Shown here in pieces: positions 8,839-16,742 of a stretch of DNA of 64,000 nucleotides (position 1 is the first letter of the stretch; the number at the start of each line of letters is the position of its first letter). The translations under genes were made by a program, and so were the position numbers. The notes beneath the pieces were generated by a model. That model had not been told where the DNA came from. It worked only from the letters and a program-made list of their open reading frames with translations, and made no database searches. The DNA is from Agarophyton chilense (Eukaryota; Rhodophyta; Florideophyceae; Gracilariales; Gracilariaceae): the NCBI GenBank assembly GCA_030374765.1, contig JARGXX010000117.1:1240001-1304000 (forward strand), read 5' to 3'.

Positions 8839-11454
8839 TCATCTTTCAATGACTGTGTGATCCGACTTCCTCACTTGGAAAGTGTTGCTTCCCTCCCAAG
8901 TAGAAAGTTTGACATTGTCTCCTTCGCGGACCATGCTGAAATCGTTTGGATCTCTTGATCGAGGAAAAAAGACGATCCATATTTCTTCAGACGTTTCCCG
9001 CAGGCTTCTGACCACAATCCTTTTATGTCCATTAAACTCCTCGACTCGAAAGCTCACTTCGTTTCCAAGAGCCAAAACATGCACATCAAGCACTTGTCCA
9101 TTGGCAGAAGCGAGAACAATCTTACACTGATTTCCATTGCATTGAGATATCTTTCTCTCAACCTTCACCTCATCGTCTAGTATCAAATAGGACTCAAAAG
9201 TATGTGTACCCGGTCCTGCCGACACACTGTCGACTAGTACTCCGTATCCAATATCTTCATTACGTGATTTAACAGTGATCACTGAACGAATTAGGTGTTC
9301 AACGTGTTGTTCGCGATAGTGTCTCCTCCATTCATTCATGCCAAATGCCGCCAAATCGGGATTCCCGTTCATAGTCATGTTCCGGCTAAATCCAATTTCG
9401 GAAGCATCATCTTCCATGGGCCATCCCAAATTCCATGGGTTATTTTCCTCTGCATCAGGAAATGAGTATTTCTTCTCGTAGGTAGAGCCGTCAGGTCTGT
9501 ACTCTAAAACGTCAGCAGTACCAATGCTCGGTCCTTGCCACGCCTGAGCCCACTGGATATTATATGTGTATGTTAGATCAGCTGAAGCAATAGAAGCGGA
9601 CGGCGAATCCACAACCTTGAGGATTGTTACAGAAGGAGCTTTGACAGCTTGTGCGAGACCATCGATGTGCAAGAGACTGTGCTTTCGGGAATCAATATTT
9701 TCCTTCCAAGGCAGGTCATCGATCCATCTTTGTTTCATGGCAGAGAATGTGATTATACCTCTGTCAGCATTATCATGTCCGAGGTAGAACGAATCCGGTC
9801 GTGCATCGAAATGCATATAAGATGACATCTGAGAGTAAGTTGATCGTACGATTATAAGGCCTCTCCTAGTCGATACATATGCCAATGGAAAGTGTTTCTT
9901 TGCGTCTTCCGACAAGGATTCAGGAGCATCTGCCACAAGCGAGAGGTCTTGCTTGTGTTCATCGCCAAAAATAACCAATTGCGTCATTGTTTGGGTCCAC
10001 CAAATGCGACAGTTTCCATCGTTTGTAAAGTTCTTCCCGAAGCGCTGAGCCCAGAGCATGCGAGGTAGGCTGCCGTCAGGATACGTATAGCGTAGCAGTC
10101 CCACGTATGCAGGATAGCCTTGTCCACCTCCGCTGGAATGACCAAGAAGAGGAGCGCACTGCCAGGGCTCAAACATCTGCGCCACATTGTGTATGATGTT
10201 TCTGAATCGCGGGGTATTCAAAAGGTTGTGGCCTCTTCTGTGAGCCGCCAGAAATGCAAGAGAACCCTCTCTAAACGCTGTGTGGTATGTGTATCCGTCT
10301 TCAAAAGTTGAGCCATCTGGATACACCGAGTGAGTCATGTACGCATTGATCAGAGCTTCAAACTTGCGATTCATCTTATGATTAAAGCCTACCGAATCAT
10401 TTTCAGACAGTACATGTTGTGCGTATGGCACAAATCCAGATTCACCTTCAATTGCAAGGTTTGTGATGTACAAGTTGGAATGATACATTCCCCAATTACT
10501 TACGATTCGATGCGGATGCGTTTCTGCATCTGGATACTTGGCAGTGTTTTGATCTACCACGCCCCAGGTCCATCGTTTCATTACAAGAAGAGCAAGAGCG
10601 GAACGCACTACTCGGCGTTGACTTTCAGACAATCTATCGTGCAAAACATCATAAGCAAGAGCGAGAGTGGAACCTGCAGTGTACCAGTCGTTGCTAACTT
10701 CCCAGATCAAATCTGGGTTCCAGAGATAGGACTTTTCTACGTCATGCTGAGTGGTGGAACAAGAAGGGCTGCAATGGTACGTACGGTGCGCCATGAGAAC
10801 CTTGGCCCAAGCTACAGTAGCATGAATACAAGTATCCATAATTGTAGCGTTAAGAAAATGCTTATGCGATGGAACTTTCTCTGCAACCTGAGCCCAGAAT
10901 GCACAGAGGAAGAGCGAGTGAGCGTCGGCCTCTGTCATTAGCTTTAAATGATCTGCAAGAGGTTTTAAAGAACGTCTGTACTGTTCATATTCCGATGGAG
11001 ACGAAAATTGAGCTGGGCTTCTGGCATTGAACACATCTGTACGACGCAGACGTTCAAGCTGAGCCAGTGTGTGGACTATAGTGGCATTCGGGCCATGCTT
11101 GACAGTGAGCGCAATGAGGGAAGAGGACCATGTGTGTGGTGCGTTGAAGTTATCAGGATCAGAATGGCGATCAAGAAGTGCGCTCCACTCTTGGCTGCTC
11201 GTTAAAATTCGAGGGTGGACATTTGGGGGTGGGACTTGGGACGGAAGTGCAAGTGTGCTACGGATAGAGCCGATGACTGATGGGTGGACTGGGTTTTCAA
11301 GAGTGAAGTAGCGTGCGCTACCAGTGATATTAGAAAGATAAAAACGGGTAGAGGGGATGGGATAAGGACGTGAAGGAGCTGGGGACGGGATGGGAACCGA
11401 TTGAGATAAGTGAAGGACGGAAGCGAAGGCGAGCACAAGTAAAAATAAGCGCAT
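8839..11454 (-). CDS. Secreted heparinase II/III-like protein
   Basis: 871 residues from the ATG at 11454; the first in-frame codon at 11463 is TTG, so the ATG three codons later is chosen. Residues 1-20 (MRLFLLVLAFASVLHLSQS) are a clear signal peptide, followed by a Pro-rich stretch. The middle is the alpha-helical toroid of the heparinase II/III and alginate-lyase fold: HPRILTSSQEW, TAGSTLALAYDVL, SNWGMYHSNLYITNLAIEG, YPDGSTFEDGYTYH, NLLNTPRFRNI. The C-terminal half is the beta-sandwich, with HFDARPDSFYLGHDNADRG near its start. In this fold Tyr and His residues of these two motifs form the lyase site; here YTYH and GHDNAD are both present. Likely acts outside the cell on an acidic, possibly sulfated, polysaccharide; the substrate cannot be told. 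A paralogue lies at 43280-46258. No introns are seen. Confidence 0.8.
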   Translation of the reverse strand: MRLFLLVLAFASVLHLSQSVPIPSPAPSRPYPIPSTRFYLSNITGSARYFTLENPVHPSVIGSIRSTLALPSQVPPPNVHPRILTSSQEWSALLDRHSDPDNFNAPHTWSSSLIALTVKHGPNATIVHTLAQLERLRRTDVFNARSPAQFSSPSEYEQYRRSLKPLADHLKLMTEADAHSLFLCAFWAQVAEKVPSHKHFLNATIMDTCIHATVAWAKVLMAHRTYHCSPSCSTTQHDVEKSYLWNPDLIWEVSNDWYTAGSTLALAYDVLHDRLSESQRRVVRSALALLVMKRWTWGVVDQNTAKYPDAETHPHRIVSNWGMYHSNLYITNLAIEGESGFVPYAQHVLSENDSVGFNHKMNRKFEALINAYMTHSVYPDGSTFEDGYTYHTAFREGSLAFLAAHRRGHNLLNTPRFRNIIHNVAQMFEPWQCAPLLGHSSGGGQGYPAYVGLLRYTYPDGSLPRMLWAQRFGKNFTNDGNCRIWWTQTMTQLVIFGDEHKQDLSLVADAPESLSEDAKKHFPLAYVSTRRGLIIVRSTYSQMSSYMHFDARPDSFYLGHDNADRGIITFSAMKQRWIDDLPWKENIDSRKHSLLHIDGLAQAVKAPSVTILKVVDSPSASIASADLTYTYNIQWAQAWQGPSIGTADVLEYRPDGSTYEKKYSFPDAEENNPWNLGWPMEDDASEIGFSRNMTMNGNPDLAAFGMNEWRRHYREQHVEHLIRSVITVKSRNEDIGYGVLVDSVSAGPGTHTFESYLILDDEVKVERKISQCNGNQCKIVLASANGQVLDVHVLALGNEVSFRVEEFNGHKRIVVRSLRETSEEIWIVFFPRSRDPNDFSMVREGDNVKLSTWEGSNTFQVRKSDHTVIER

Positions 11455-12200
11455 GATGTACAAGAAAGAGTGTGCGATAACAGCAGGCTACGTATTAAGT
11501 CAAAGTTGGGGGAGGATATGAAGAACATGGCGCGTTAAAAGGGCTCATATAAGACGAAGGGAGAGACTCTGCTGTCGAGCACGACGGGGTTCCGAAGAAG
11601 ACCATCTCCCGAAGCGGAGCATCTCTCGAAGCGGAGCATCCCTCGAAGCGGAACATCTCTCGAAGTGGAGCGCCTCCCAAAGAGGAGCATCTGCCGAACA
11701 GGGGCATCTGCCGAGGAAGAAACATGATGATTCGCTTCGAGCTGATGTTCAATCTGGAATGAACGCTGCCGGCTGAGCGGACTTGTCTTATTTGGCGCGA
11801 TTTGGGTGGGACGCAACGGACGTGGGACGTGGTTGGGGCCGTGTGCGTGAAATGCAACATGGTGCCACGTGTTCAATATTGATTGGCTATATTTGCTGCT
11901 ACTTTCAGCTCGCGTAAGCGCATCTCTGCACCACGACATTGTGGCACCACGACGCATCGTCGCGTTTTTCGGCTCGTGTACAAGCCGAAGGGGTTTCTTC
12001 ACTTTTGTTTGTTGAGAAGATGAAGACCCAGGTTGATAAGTTAAAGTAGTACGGTGAATGCGATAGGCTTCAAAACTGTTGTTCAGTGGTGTAGAAAGGT
12101 CTTGACTTGGTGTGCCTGCCGCTAAGCCGGAAAGAAAATAGCGCAGAAGCAACTGCATGTTTATCATAGCGTGGCACAATGCCACAAAGCTGCGAAGCAG
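11455..12200. other. Intergenic with minisatellite
   Basis: Upstream of the heparinase-like gene, so it should hold its promoter. It contains the 17-bp tandem repeat at 11603-11721. ORFs here are created by the repeat and by GC-rich composition; none looks real. Confidence 0.45.
11603..11721. repeat. 17-bp tandem repeat, about 7 copies
   Basis: The unit is close to CATCTCTCGAAGCGGAG. The first four copies differ at one or two positions each and the last three are more diverged. A period of 17 is not a multiple of three, so it is not a coding repeat. It begins about 150 bp upstream of the heparinase-like start codon. Confidence 0.8.
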
Positions 12201-12608
12201 TCAAAACACGTTACCCTGCTCGCCACTGCTTTCGCCACCAGCAAGCATAGAAGCCAGCGAAGGCGGCGCAATGCGCGACATGGCGCTCTCAACAATCTGG
12301 CGCTCGTGAACCGCCTCGGCGCGGCGGCCTCTTTCGGCGTCGTTGTCGTCGGCGGTAGTGCTACCCAGCATGTCCAAGCTGAGCGAGATGTGAGAGGTAC
12401 TTGCGCCAGGCGCACCGTTCACAGAAGAATTACGCGAGTGAGAACTGGTGGACGGCGTTGAGACGCGTTCCGAGTCGACGGGCGGAAGATTGGCATACGG
12501 GTCCATCATGCGTGTGAGGAACGACGGCTGCGGCAGCTGCGAATCCACGTGCTGATGTCGCGCGTGGCCGGCCGTTTGCGGCAGCGCTACGGACTGCTCG
12601 GAGCCCAT
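12201..12608 (-). CDS. Small hypothetical protein, possible N-myristoylation
   Basis: 135 residues from the ATG at 12608. The frame is open further upstream, but that part is basic and low in conserved features, whereas this ATG gives MGSEQSVALPQ, which fits the MGxxxS myristoylation pattern. The rest is Ser/Pro/Ala rich with an acidic patch (TTADDNDAERGRR) and a short helix ERQIVESAMSRIAPPSLASML. That layout resembles small membrane-tethered adaptor proteins such as the late endosomal Ragulator subunits, but I cannot assign it to a family. The frame ends before the minus-strand sequence runs into the GC-poor intergenic region. It may be spurious. Confidence 0.4.
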   Translation of the reverse strand: MGSEQSVALPQTAGHARHQHVDSQLPQPSFLTRMMDPYANLPPVDSERVSTPSTSSHSRNSSVNGAPGASTSHISLSLDMLGSTTADDNDAERGRRAEAVHERQIVESAMSRIAPPSLASMLAGGESSGEQGNVF

Positions 12609-12948
12609 AGTGAGGGTTGCTGCTGACGCGCGGAGATGGGCGCGGCGGGCCTGGGGTGGGGGGGAGGAGGTGAGAATGTTTGGAAGCTCTAACGGTAGCA
12701 ATGCAAGCTTTAATTGATGCGCGCGTGTGCAACGGTATTTGATGACGCGTGCAATGACGCCAAGCAAAGCGGTAGATTCGGCATATTGCGGCCGCGGCCG
12801 AATATTTTAGGTGGCATGCGTGCGTATTTGGCGCTTGGTGGCGTATGAAAGCGGGGACGCGCGACGCAGGTTGCAGCCGTGTGTGTGGCGCGTTTGCATG
12901 ATGGGCGATGAACGGTCGTAGGGCGTGGCTCGCGAAGACGGCGGCGGG
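12609..12948. other. Intergenic between small ORF and uS14 gene
   Basis: GC-rich, with no convincing ORF. It includes the palindrome-like GCGGCCGCGGCCG near 12788. Both neighbours are on the minus strand, so it holds the 3' end of the uS14 gene and probably the promoter of the small ORF. Confidence 0.4.
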
Positions 12949-13242
12949 TCAGCGCGCCTTCCAAATGCCCGGAAGGCGACCCTCACTGGCCAGTTTGCGG
13001 AACATGTTTCGCGACAGACGCGTCTGCGAGTCGACGGCTCGGGGGCGTCCTGTGAGCACGCAGCGCATCCTGATGCGTGTGGCGCTTGTGTTGGAGTCCA
13101 TTTGGGAGAGGCGGCTCTGAGCGGCTTGTCGGATCGAAGAAGGCAGTCGTGATGACATGATGATGGACTTGTACACTAAACGCGGCACTTCTGACTTGGC
13201 GAATAGTTGACGGCGCACTTGATCCATGTGCATCTTTCCCAT
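12949..13242 (-). CDS. rps14: Mitochondrial small-subunit ribosomal protein uS14, nuclear-encoded
   Basis: 97 residues from the ATG at 13242 (MGKMHMDQVRRQLFAKSEV). The core reads RLVYKSIIMSSRLPSSIR and TRIRMRCVLTGRPRAV, then RLSRNMFRKLASEGRLPGI, which is the standard C-terminal two thirds of the bacterial and mitochondrial S14 family and binds 16S-type rRNA in the small-subunit head. The zinc-binding cysteines of some S14 proteins are absent, as is usual for mitochondrial forms. The frame stays open to 13419, but that extension is Cys-rich and is not the typical Arg/Ser-rich targeting sequence, and it ends beside the tRNA-Asp gene, so I prefer the internal start. It is probably imported into mitochondria. 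Confidence 0.85.
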   Translation of the reverse strand: MGKMHMDQVRRQLFAKSEVPRLVYKSIIMSSRLPSSIRQAAQSRLSQMDSNTSATRIRMRCVLTGRPRAVDSQTRLSRNMFRKLASEGRLPGIWKAR

Positions 13243-13431
13243 TGTGCCGAAACGTCGCGCGCGCAACGGTGCCCGAGTGCGAATGTACTTGTCCGCAAAG
13301 AGATGCGCGCCACTTCTTGTGCACCGGACGCAGCAGTGCACGCATGGAGTTGCAAAATGCTCAAGCTGACTTGCAACTGAATAGCTGCCGGTTAAAGCTT
13401 CGCAAAAAGCAGCAAGCAAAATTGAGGTCGT

Positions 13432-13515
13432 AGCTCGTGCCGGGAATTGAACCCGGATCCCCTCGGTGACAGCGAGATATACCTCGGCTAATCTTAACCA
13501 TTATACGACACGAAC
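13432..13515 (-). tRNA. tRNA-Asp(GUC) with 12-nt insertion in the D-loop
   Basis: Folded by eye on the minus strand: acceptor GTTCGTG with CACGAGC (one G-T pair), D-stem GTAT/GTAT, anticodon stem TCTCG/CGAGG, loop CTGTCAC with anticodon GTC, variable GGAT, T-stem CCGGG/CCCGG and T-loop TTCAATT. A run of four T follows at 13421-13418, fitting RNA polymerase III termination. The D-loop is 20 nt (AATGGTTAAGATTAGCCGAG) instead of about 8. Removing 12 nt after AATGGTTA gives a normal loop. Red-algal nuclear tRNAs are known to carry introns at this position. One oddity is a U at the discriminator position, where tRNA-Asp normally has G. Confidence 0.8.
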
Positions 13516-14017
13516 GTGACTTGCTTGCTGTGGAAGTTTTCCTATTCTGATTTTATACCTACGATTCAATACGGCCCACTCCTTCGCACCGACCCCCCTC
13601 TACCGACCTCGCCAATGCGCGAGCGTGCTCCTCTCACCTTACGGTGTACAATACAATCGCATCCCTATGCATTCGTAAACAGCTTTGCGTCAATTTTGCG
13701 CCAGACTCACCTCAATGCAGCGGCCAAGTGTTCTGTGGCATTCGGCCGTACTACGGCACCGCAATGCGCTGACCCTTGCATCACCGCCAACATGATGTTG
13801 CACCGCACCCTCGCCATCAGATAATTCGTCCGCCCCCACAGCAACCACTTTGATTTTGTTCCAAAGGCCCATGTACAGACCGCCCATGCCCTTGCTCCAC
13901 CTCAGCACTCCCCATGCGACCCATGCTTCCAAAGTATTCTAATTTGTCAAATTCGGTGCTCCCTTCGGCGCGCCCATGGACAATGAGCGAGCACCAGCTC
14001 CATAGACACGGAAACCA
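13516..14017. other. Intergenic between divergent tRNA-Asp and LOR genes
   Basis: No credible ORF; the longest frames are in CT-rich sequence. It should hold the promoter of the downstream plus-strand gene. Confidence 0.45.
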
Positions 14018-14689
14018 ATGGACAACGATGAAGAGCTACCGATAGAGCCTATCTTAAAGGATGGCGACGTCAGCCGCCATTCCTCGTCCCCGGTACAGCC
14101 TGTTCAGGGTGCACCCCAGCACGCTGATGTCGTTACGCCTTACACCTTCAATTCTGTTTCAAAGTATACCGTTAAGGAACTCGTCTTCAAACCGGATTGT
14201 TTTGAGGTGCTTGACGACTCTAAAAATGGTGTCTACACCATCAAGGGAAAAGCTATCGACCGCAGCGGCACCAAAACATTGTTCGCCAAAGATTCAGATG
14301 ATCGTCTATTCAAAATGACTGAAAACCTCAACACCTTTCTTCAGGTCATGTACATGTTTGACTTTCGCACAAAGTCGGTGTACACGATGAGGAAGAAAGG
14401 GGTTTTCCCCGGCTTCGGACGCGGCACTGTATTTGTATGGAAAGGAAAGGGAACAGATGGTTCGCCTTTCATTCGCATGACCACGAGTGGCGGGCGTTCC
14501 ATGATTACTATTGTTGATATCGAGACGGGAAAGCAAATCGCCACTATGAAACGTAGTATGCTCGGTCCGAGACGTTTCTTAACTGGGGCTGATTTTTACC
14601 GCGTGTCAATTAGTCCTGGCTTTGATGTTCCTTTTGTACTGATGCTTTGTGTGTGTGCTGATGAACAATACACCGATTTCAACCGATGA
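14018..14689 (+). CDS. LURP-one-related / Tubby C-terminal-like domain protein
   Basis: 223 residues from ATG at 14018. After about 45 variable residues the protein shows the repeating beta-strand pattern of the LOR/Tubby-like superfamily: KELVFKPDCFEVLDD, GVYTIKGKAIDRSG, KTLFAKDSDDRLFKM, then MYMFDFRTKSVYTMRKKG and KQIATMKRSML. This family forms a 12-stranded barrel around a central helix and is found in plants, fungi and bacteria; phospholipid scramblases belong to the same superfamily. The final hydrophobic segment, VPFVLMLCVCADEQY, corresponds to the buried central helix. The biochemical role is unknown for most members. A single exon. Confidence 0.7.
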   Translation: MDNDEELPIEPILKDGDVSRHSSSPVQPVQGAPQHADVVTPYTFNSVSKYTVKELVFKPDCFEVLDDSKNGVYTIKGKAIDRSGTKTLFAKDSDDRLFKMTENLNTFLQVMYMFDFRTKSVYTMRKKGVFPGFGRGTVFVWKGKGTDGSPFIRMTTSGGRSMITIVDIETGKQIATMKRSMLGPRRFLTGADFYRVSISPGFDVPFVLMLCVCADEQYTDFNR

Positions 14690-15355
14690 CTGCCACAAGG
14701 CATGACACGTGTTTTGCTCCATTCATCCTATGTAAAGTCATAACAATTCTGACTACCTCCATTGTTTGGCACACGACCGCACCTTGACCTTCTCCAACTG
14801 CGCCTTCGCCATTGATCCTGGATATTGCGTTTCATCGACGAACAGTCTGTAGCACCGCTTCCATGACCTAACTCTTGGATCAGTGTGCTTCCATCTTTAC
14901 AAGAGCTTTTCGAAAGCCCTCGCACGCATTCCTTACGACGTTTTCAAGCACATGACCCGGGAGATGGAGAAATGCACGCACTAAATCCGCTCCCTGTACA
15001 CATTGGCGTGAACTTTCGCACCAAAACAAAAGGAACTGGATGACAATGCATCCGTGGCAGCATGTTATGCAAATCGTACGCTTTGACAAATACAGTGAGC
15101 TTGACGTAGAATAGGATCATGGCACGGCCAACGCTGCACTTTTTTTTCAGGGGGAGCTCATCGTAATGCGGCCGGAAGGGTGGAAACAATTCGATAGAAA
15201 GGAGATTGCTGCATCGAGCAACAATCACATCACGCAATTGTCCAGATTACGCTCGCCATCCGATGCAATATCAAAACTCAAATGCAATCCAATGGAAATC
15301 TTTTACATAGAGTGAAATCCTTACCTCCATCCCCCACTCTTGCAAAGCTTTTGTT
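14690..15355. other. Intergenic holding a decayed dehydrogenase fragment
   Basis: No intact ORF. Most of the interpretable content is the pseudogene fragment at 14860-15155, described separately. The stretch from 15240 to 15355 is the 3' flank of the MR/MLE gene. Confidence 0.5.
14860..15155 (-). pseudogene. Decayed partial copy of the 3-hydroxyisobutyrate-dehydrogenase-like gene
   Basis: Short minus-strand frames match pieces of the intact gene at 16743-18077. SRQCVQGADLVRAFLHLPGH followed by VLENVV corresponds to PRQCAEGADIVCTCLPLPEH followed by VLENMT. At DNA level 14935-15035 aligns with about 17835-17945, and 15045-15150 with about 17950-18055. A piece reading LIQELG near 14880 resembles ALIQEAG further along the intact protein, which implies a large internal deletion. 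The copy has several stops and lies downstream of the MR/MLE gene, on the same strand as the intact gene. Confidence 0.65.
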
Positions 15356-16462
15356 CTAACTATAGACCTTAACGGGTGCACCCAATGTACCTGTGTGGAC
15401 ACTGACCCCTAATCCATGCCCATCGCTCAAGGTGGCTCGTCCATTCCGACGAGTATATCCTCCCTCGGCCGTGACTACTTCATGCATCTGACTGCAGTCC
15501 CACGTAGCTCTATGATACGGCAGTGGGGTTGCCATAGCCAAGTGAACGGCAGCCGTGTCCGAAATTTGAGAACCACCAGTGTCCTCAATATTTAACTGAA
15601 TTCCATGCCAAACACAAAAATCCCGCATCCTCCTCGCTTTTGTCAGACCACCAACCCGACCTATCTTGAGTCCTATGGCCTGCGTCAGATTGTATTTATA
15701 AGCCACTGATAGGTCTTCCAAACTCTGGACGCTCTCATCTACGATCATCGGATGCGACGTTAACGTCCGCACATGACGCATCTGATCAATTGTCTCGCAG
15801 GGTTGCTCGAAGTAAATTCGTTTGTCTTCCACGGAATTCATCACTTGGATCGCCTCGCCCGGCAGCCAGGCTCGGTTAACGTCAAATGTGATTCGTTCTC
15901 CTTGTTGTAGATTATCTGATATTTTCCGTATTCTCTCGATATCCCCGTCAATGTCACTTCCCCCGATTTTGCAGGTGAAAAACTTATAGCCTCGATTCCT
16001 ATATGAACTAATATTTTCACACATACTTTGGGGAGTAGCTGTAGAGATACTTGCCTGAAGCATCACAGACTCTTGGAATTTTCCACCAAGTAGAGCGAAC
16101 AGTGGCAAGCGTGCATGCTTCCCAAGAATATCCCAGCAAGCCATATCCAACGCAGACTTGATGTACTCATGTCCGGGAAGTGTTACATCCATCAGGTGGT
16201 TAATCTTATCAAGGTAAAGAGGATTTTCCCCAAGAAGGACGGGACAAATTTCATCGAAACCGGCACGAATACCCTTAGCAAAGGCAGGAAGATAGGATAC
16301 ACCCCATGGACAACTTTCTCCCCATCCCTCAAGCCCGGAGTCTGATTGAATACACACGATTGTTGAGTCCAATCCGGTGAATTCGAGGCGACCGCCAGAG
16401 AGATAGTAAGGCTTTGTGAGTGGTAAGTCCTGCTGGAAGACGCTAATTTTTGAGATCTTCAT
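15356..16462 (-). CDS. Enolase-superfamily (mandelate racemase/muconate lactonizing) enzyme
   Basis: 368 residues from ATG at 16462 (MKISKISVFQQDLPL). The N-terminal capping domain (GLEGWGESCPWG) is followed by the TIM-barrel. Candidate catalytic parts are Lys in FFTCKIGG, the metal ligands Asp in TFDVNRAW, Glu in YFEQP and Asp/Glu in IVDES, and Lys in GLKIGRVGG; a second acid patch is NIEDTGG. Two lysines on opposite sides of the barrel fit a 1,1-proton-transfer enzyme such as hydroxyproline-betaine epimerase or cis-3-hydroxyproline dehydratase, which the overall sequence resembles most. The exact substrate is not determinable. It has the same strand as the dehydrogenase-like gene 280 bp upstream, so the two may act on related hydroxy acids or betaines. 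The bacterial-type enzymes suggest transfer at some time in the past. Confidence 0.8.
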   Translation of the reverse strand: MKISKISVFQQDLPLTKPYYLSGGRLEFTGLDSTIVCIQSDSGLEGWGESCPWGVSYLPAFAKGIRAGFDEICPVLLGENPLYLDKINHLMDVTLPGHEYIKSALDMACWDILGKHARLPLFALLGGKFQESVMLQASISTATPQSMCENISSYRNRGYKFFTCKIGGSDIDGDIERIRKISDNLQQGERITFDVNRAWLPGEAIQVMNSVEDKRIYFEQPCETIDQMRHVRTLTSHPMIVDESVQSLEDLSVAYKYNLTQAIGLKIGRVGGLTKARRMRDFCVWHGIQLNIEDTGGSQISDTAAVHLAMATPLPYHRATWDCSQMHEVVTAEGGYTRRNGRATLSDGHGLGVSVHTGTLGAPVKVYS

Positions 16463-16644
16463 TGACTGAAATCCCTAGAGAAATACTGGGTGAACAATAT
16501 CAAACGCGCTGTGAGGAAGTACGGATTTAATCAACCATTTGATCACCAGACATTATCTGTGGTTTATATAGCATTACCGAGCACACGGTGGACAAATGGT
16601 TCTGGTTGTCGACCAGGGAAAGGTTTACGAAGTTTGCGCACGGA

Positions 16645-16700
16645 GCCGAGATTTACACACAGAGCGGAGATTCGCACACAGAGCGGAGATTCGCGGCCAC
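16645..16700. repeat. Short imperfect tandem repeat, unit about 19 bp
   Basis: The sequence CACACAGAGCGGAGATTCG occurs twice in a row, preceded by a partial unit with ATTTACACACAGAG. It lies between the MR/MLE gene and the dehydrogenase gene, in the promoter region of the former. Confidence 0.6.
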
Positions 16701-16742
16701 GTCGTTCCAACATGAAAAACTCAATGACCGAAAGTTTTTAGC

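Noticed and set aside
12171-12461. Plus-strand ORF of 96 codons
   Set aside because: Opposite to the small minus-strand protein and without conserved features.
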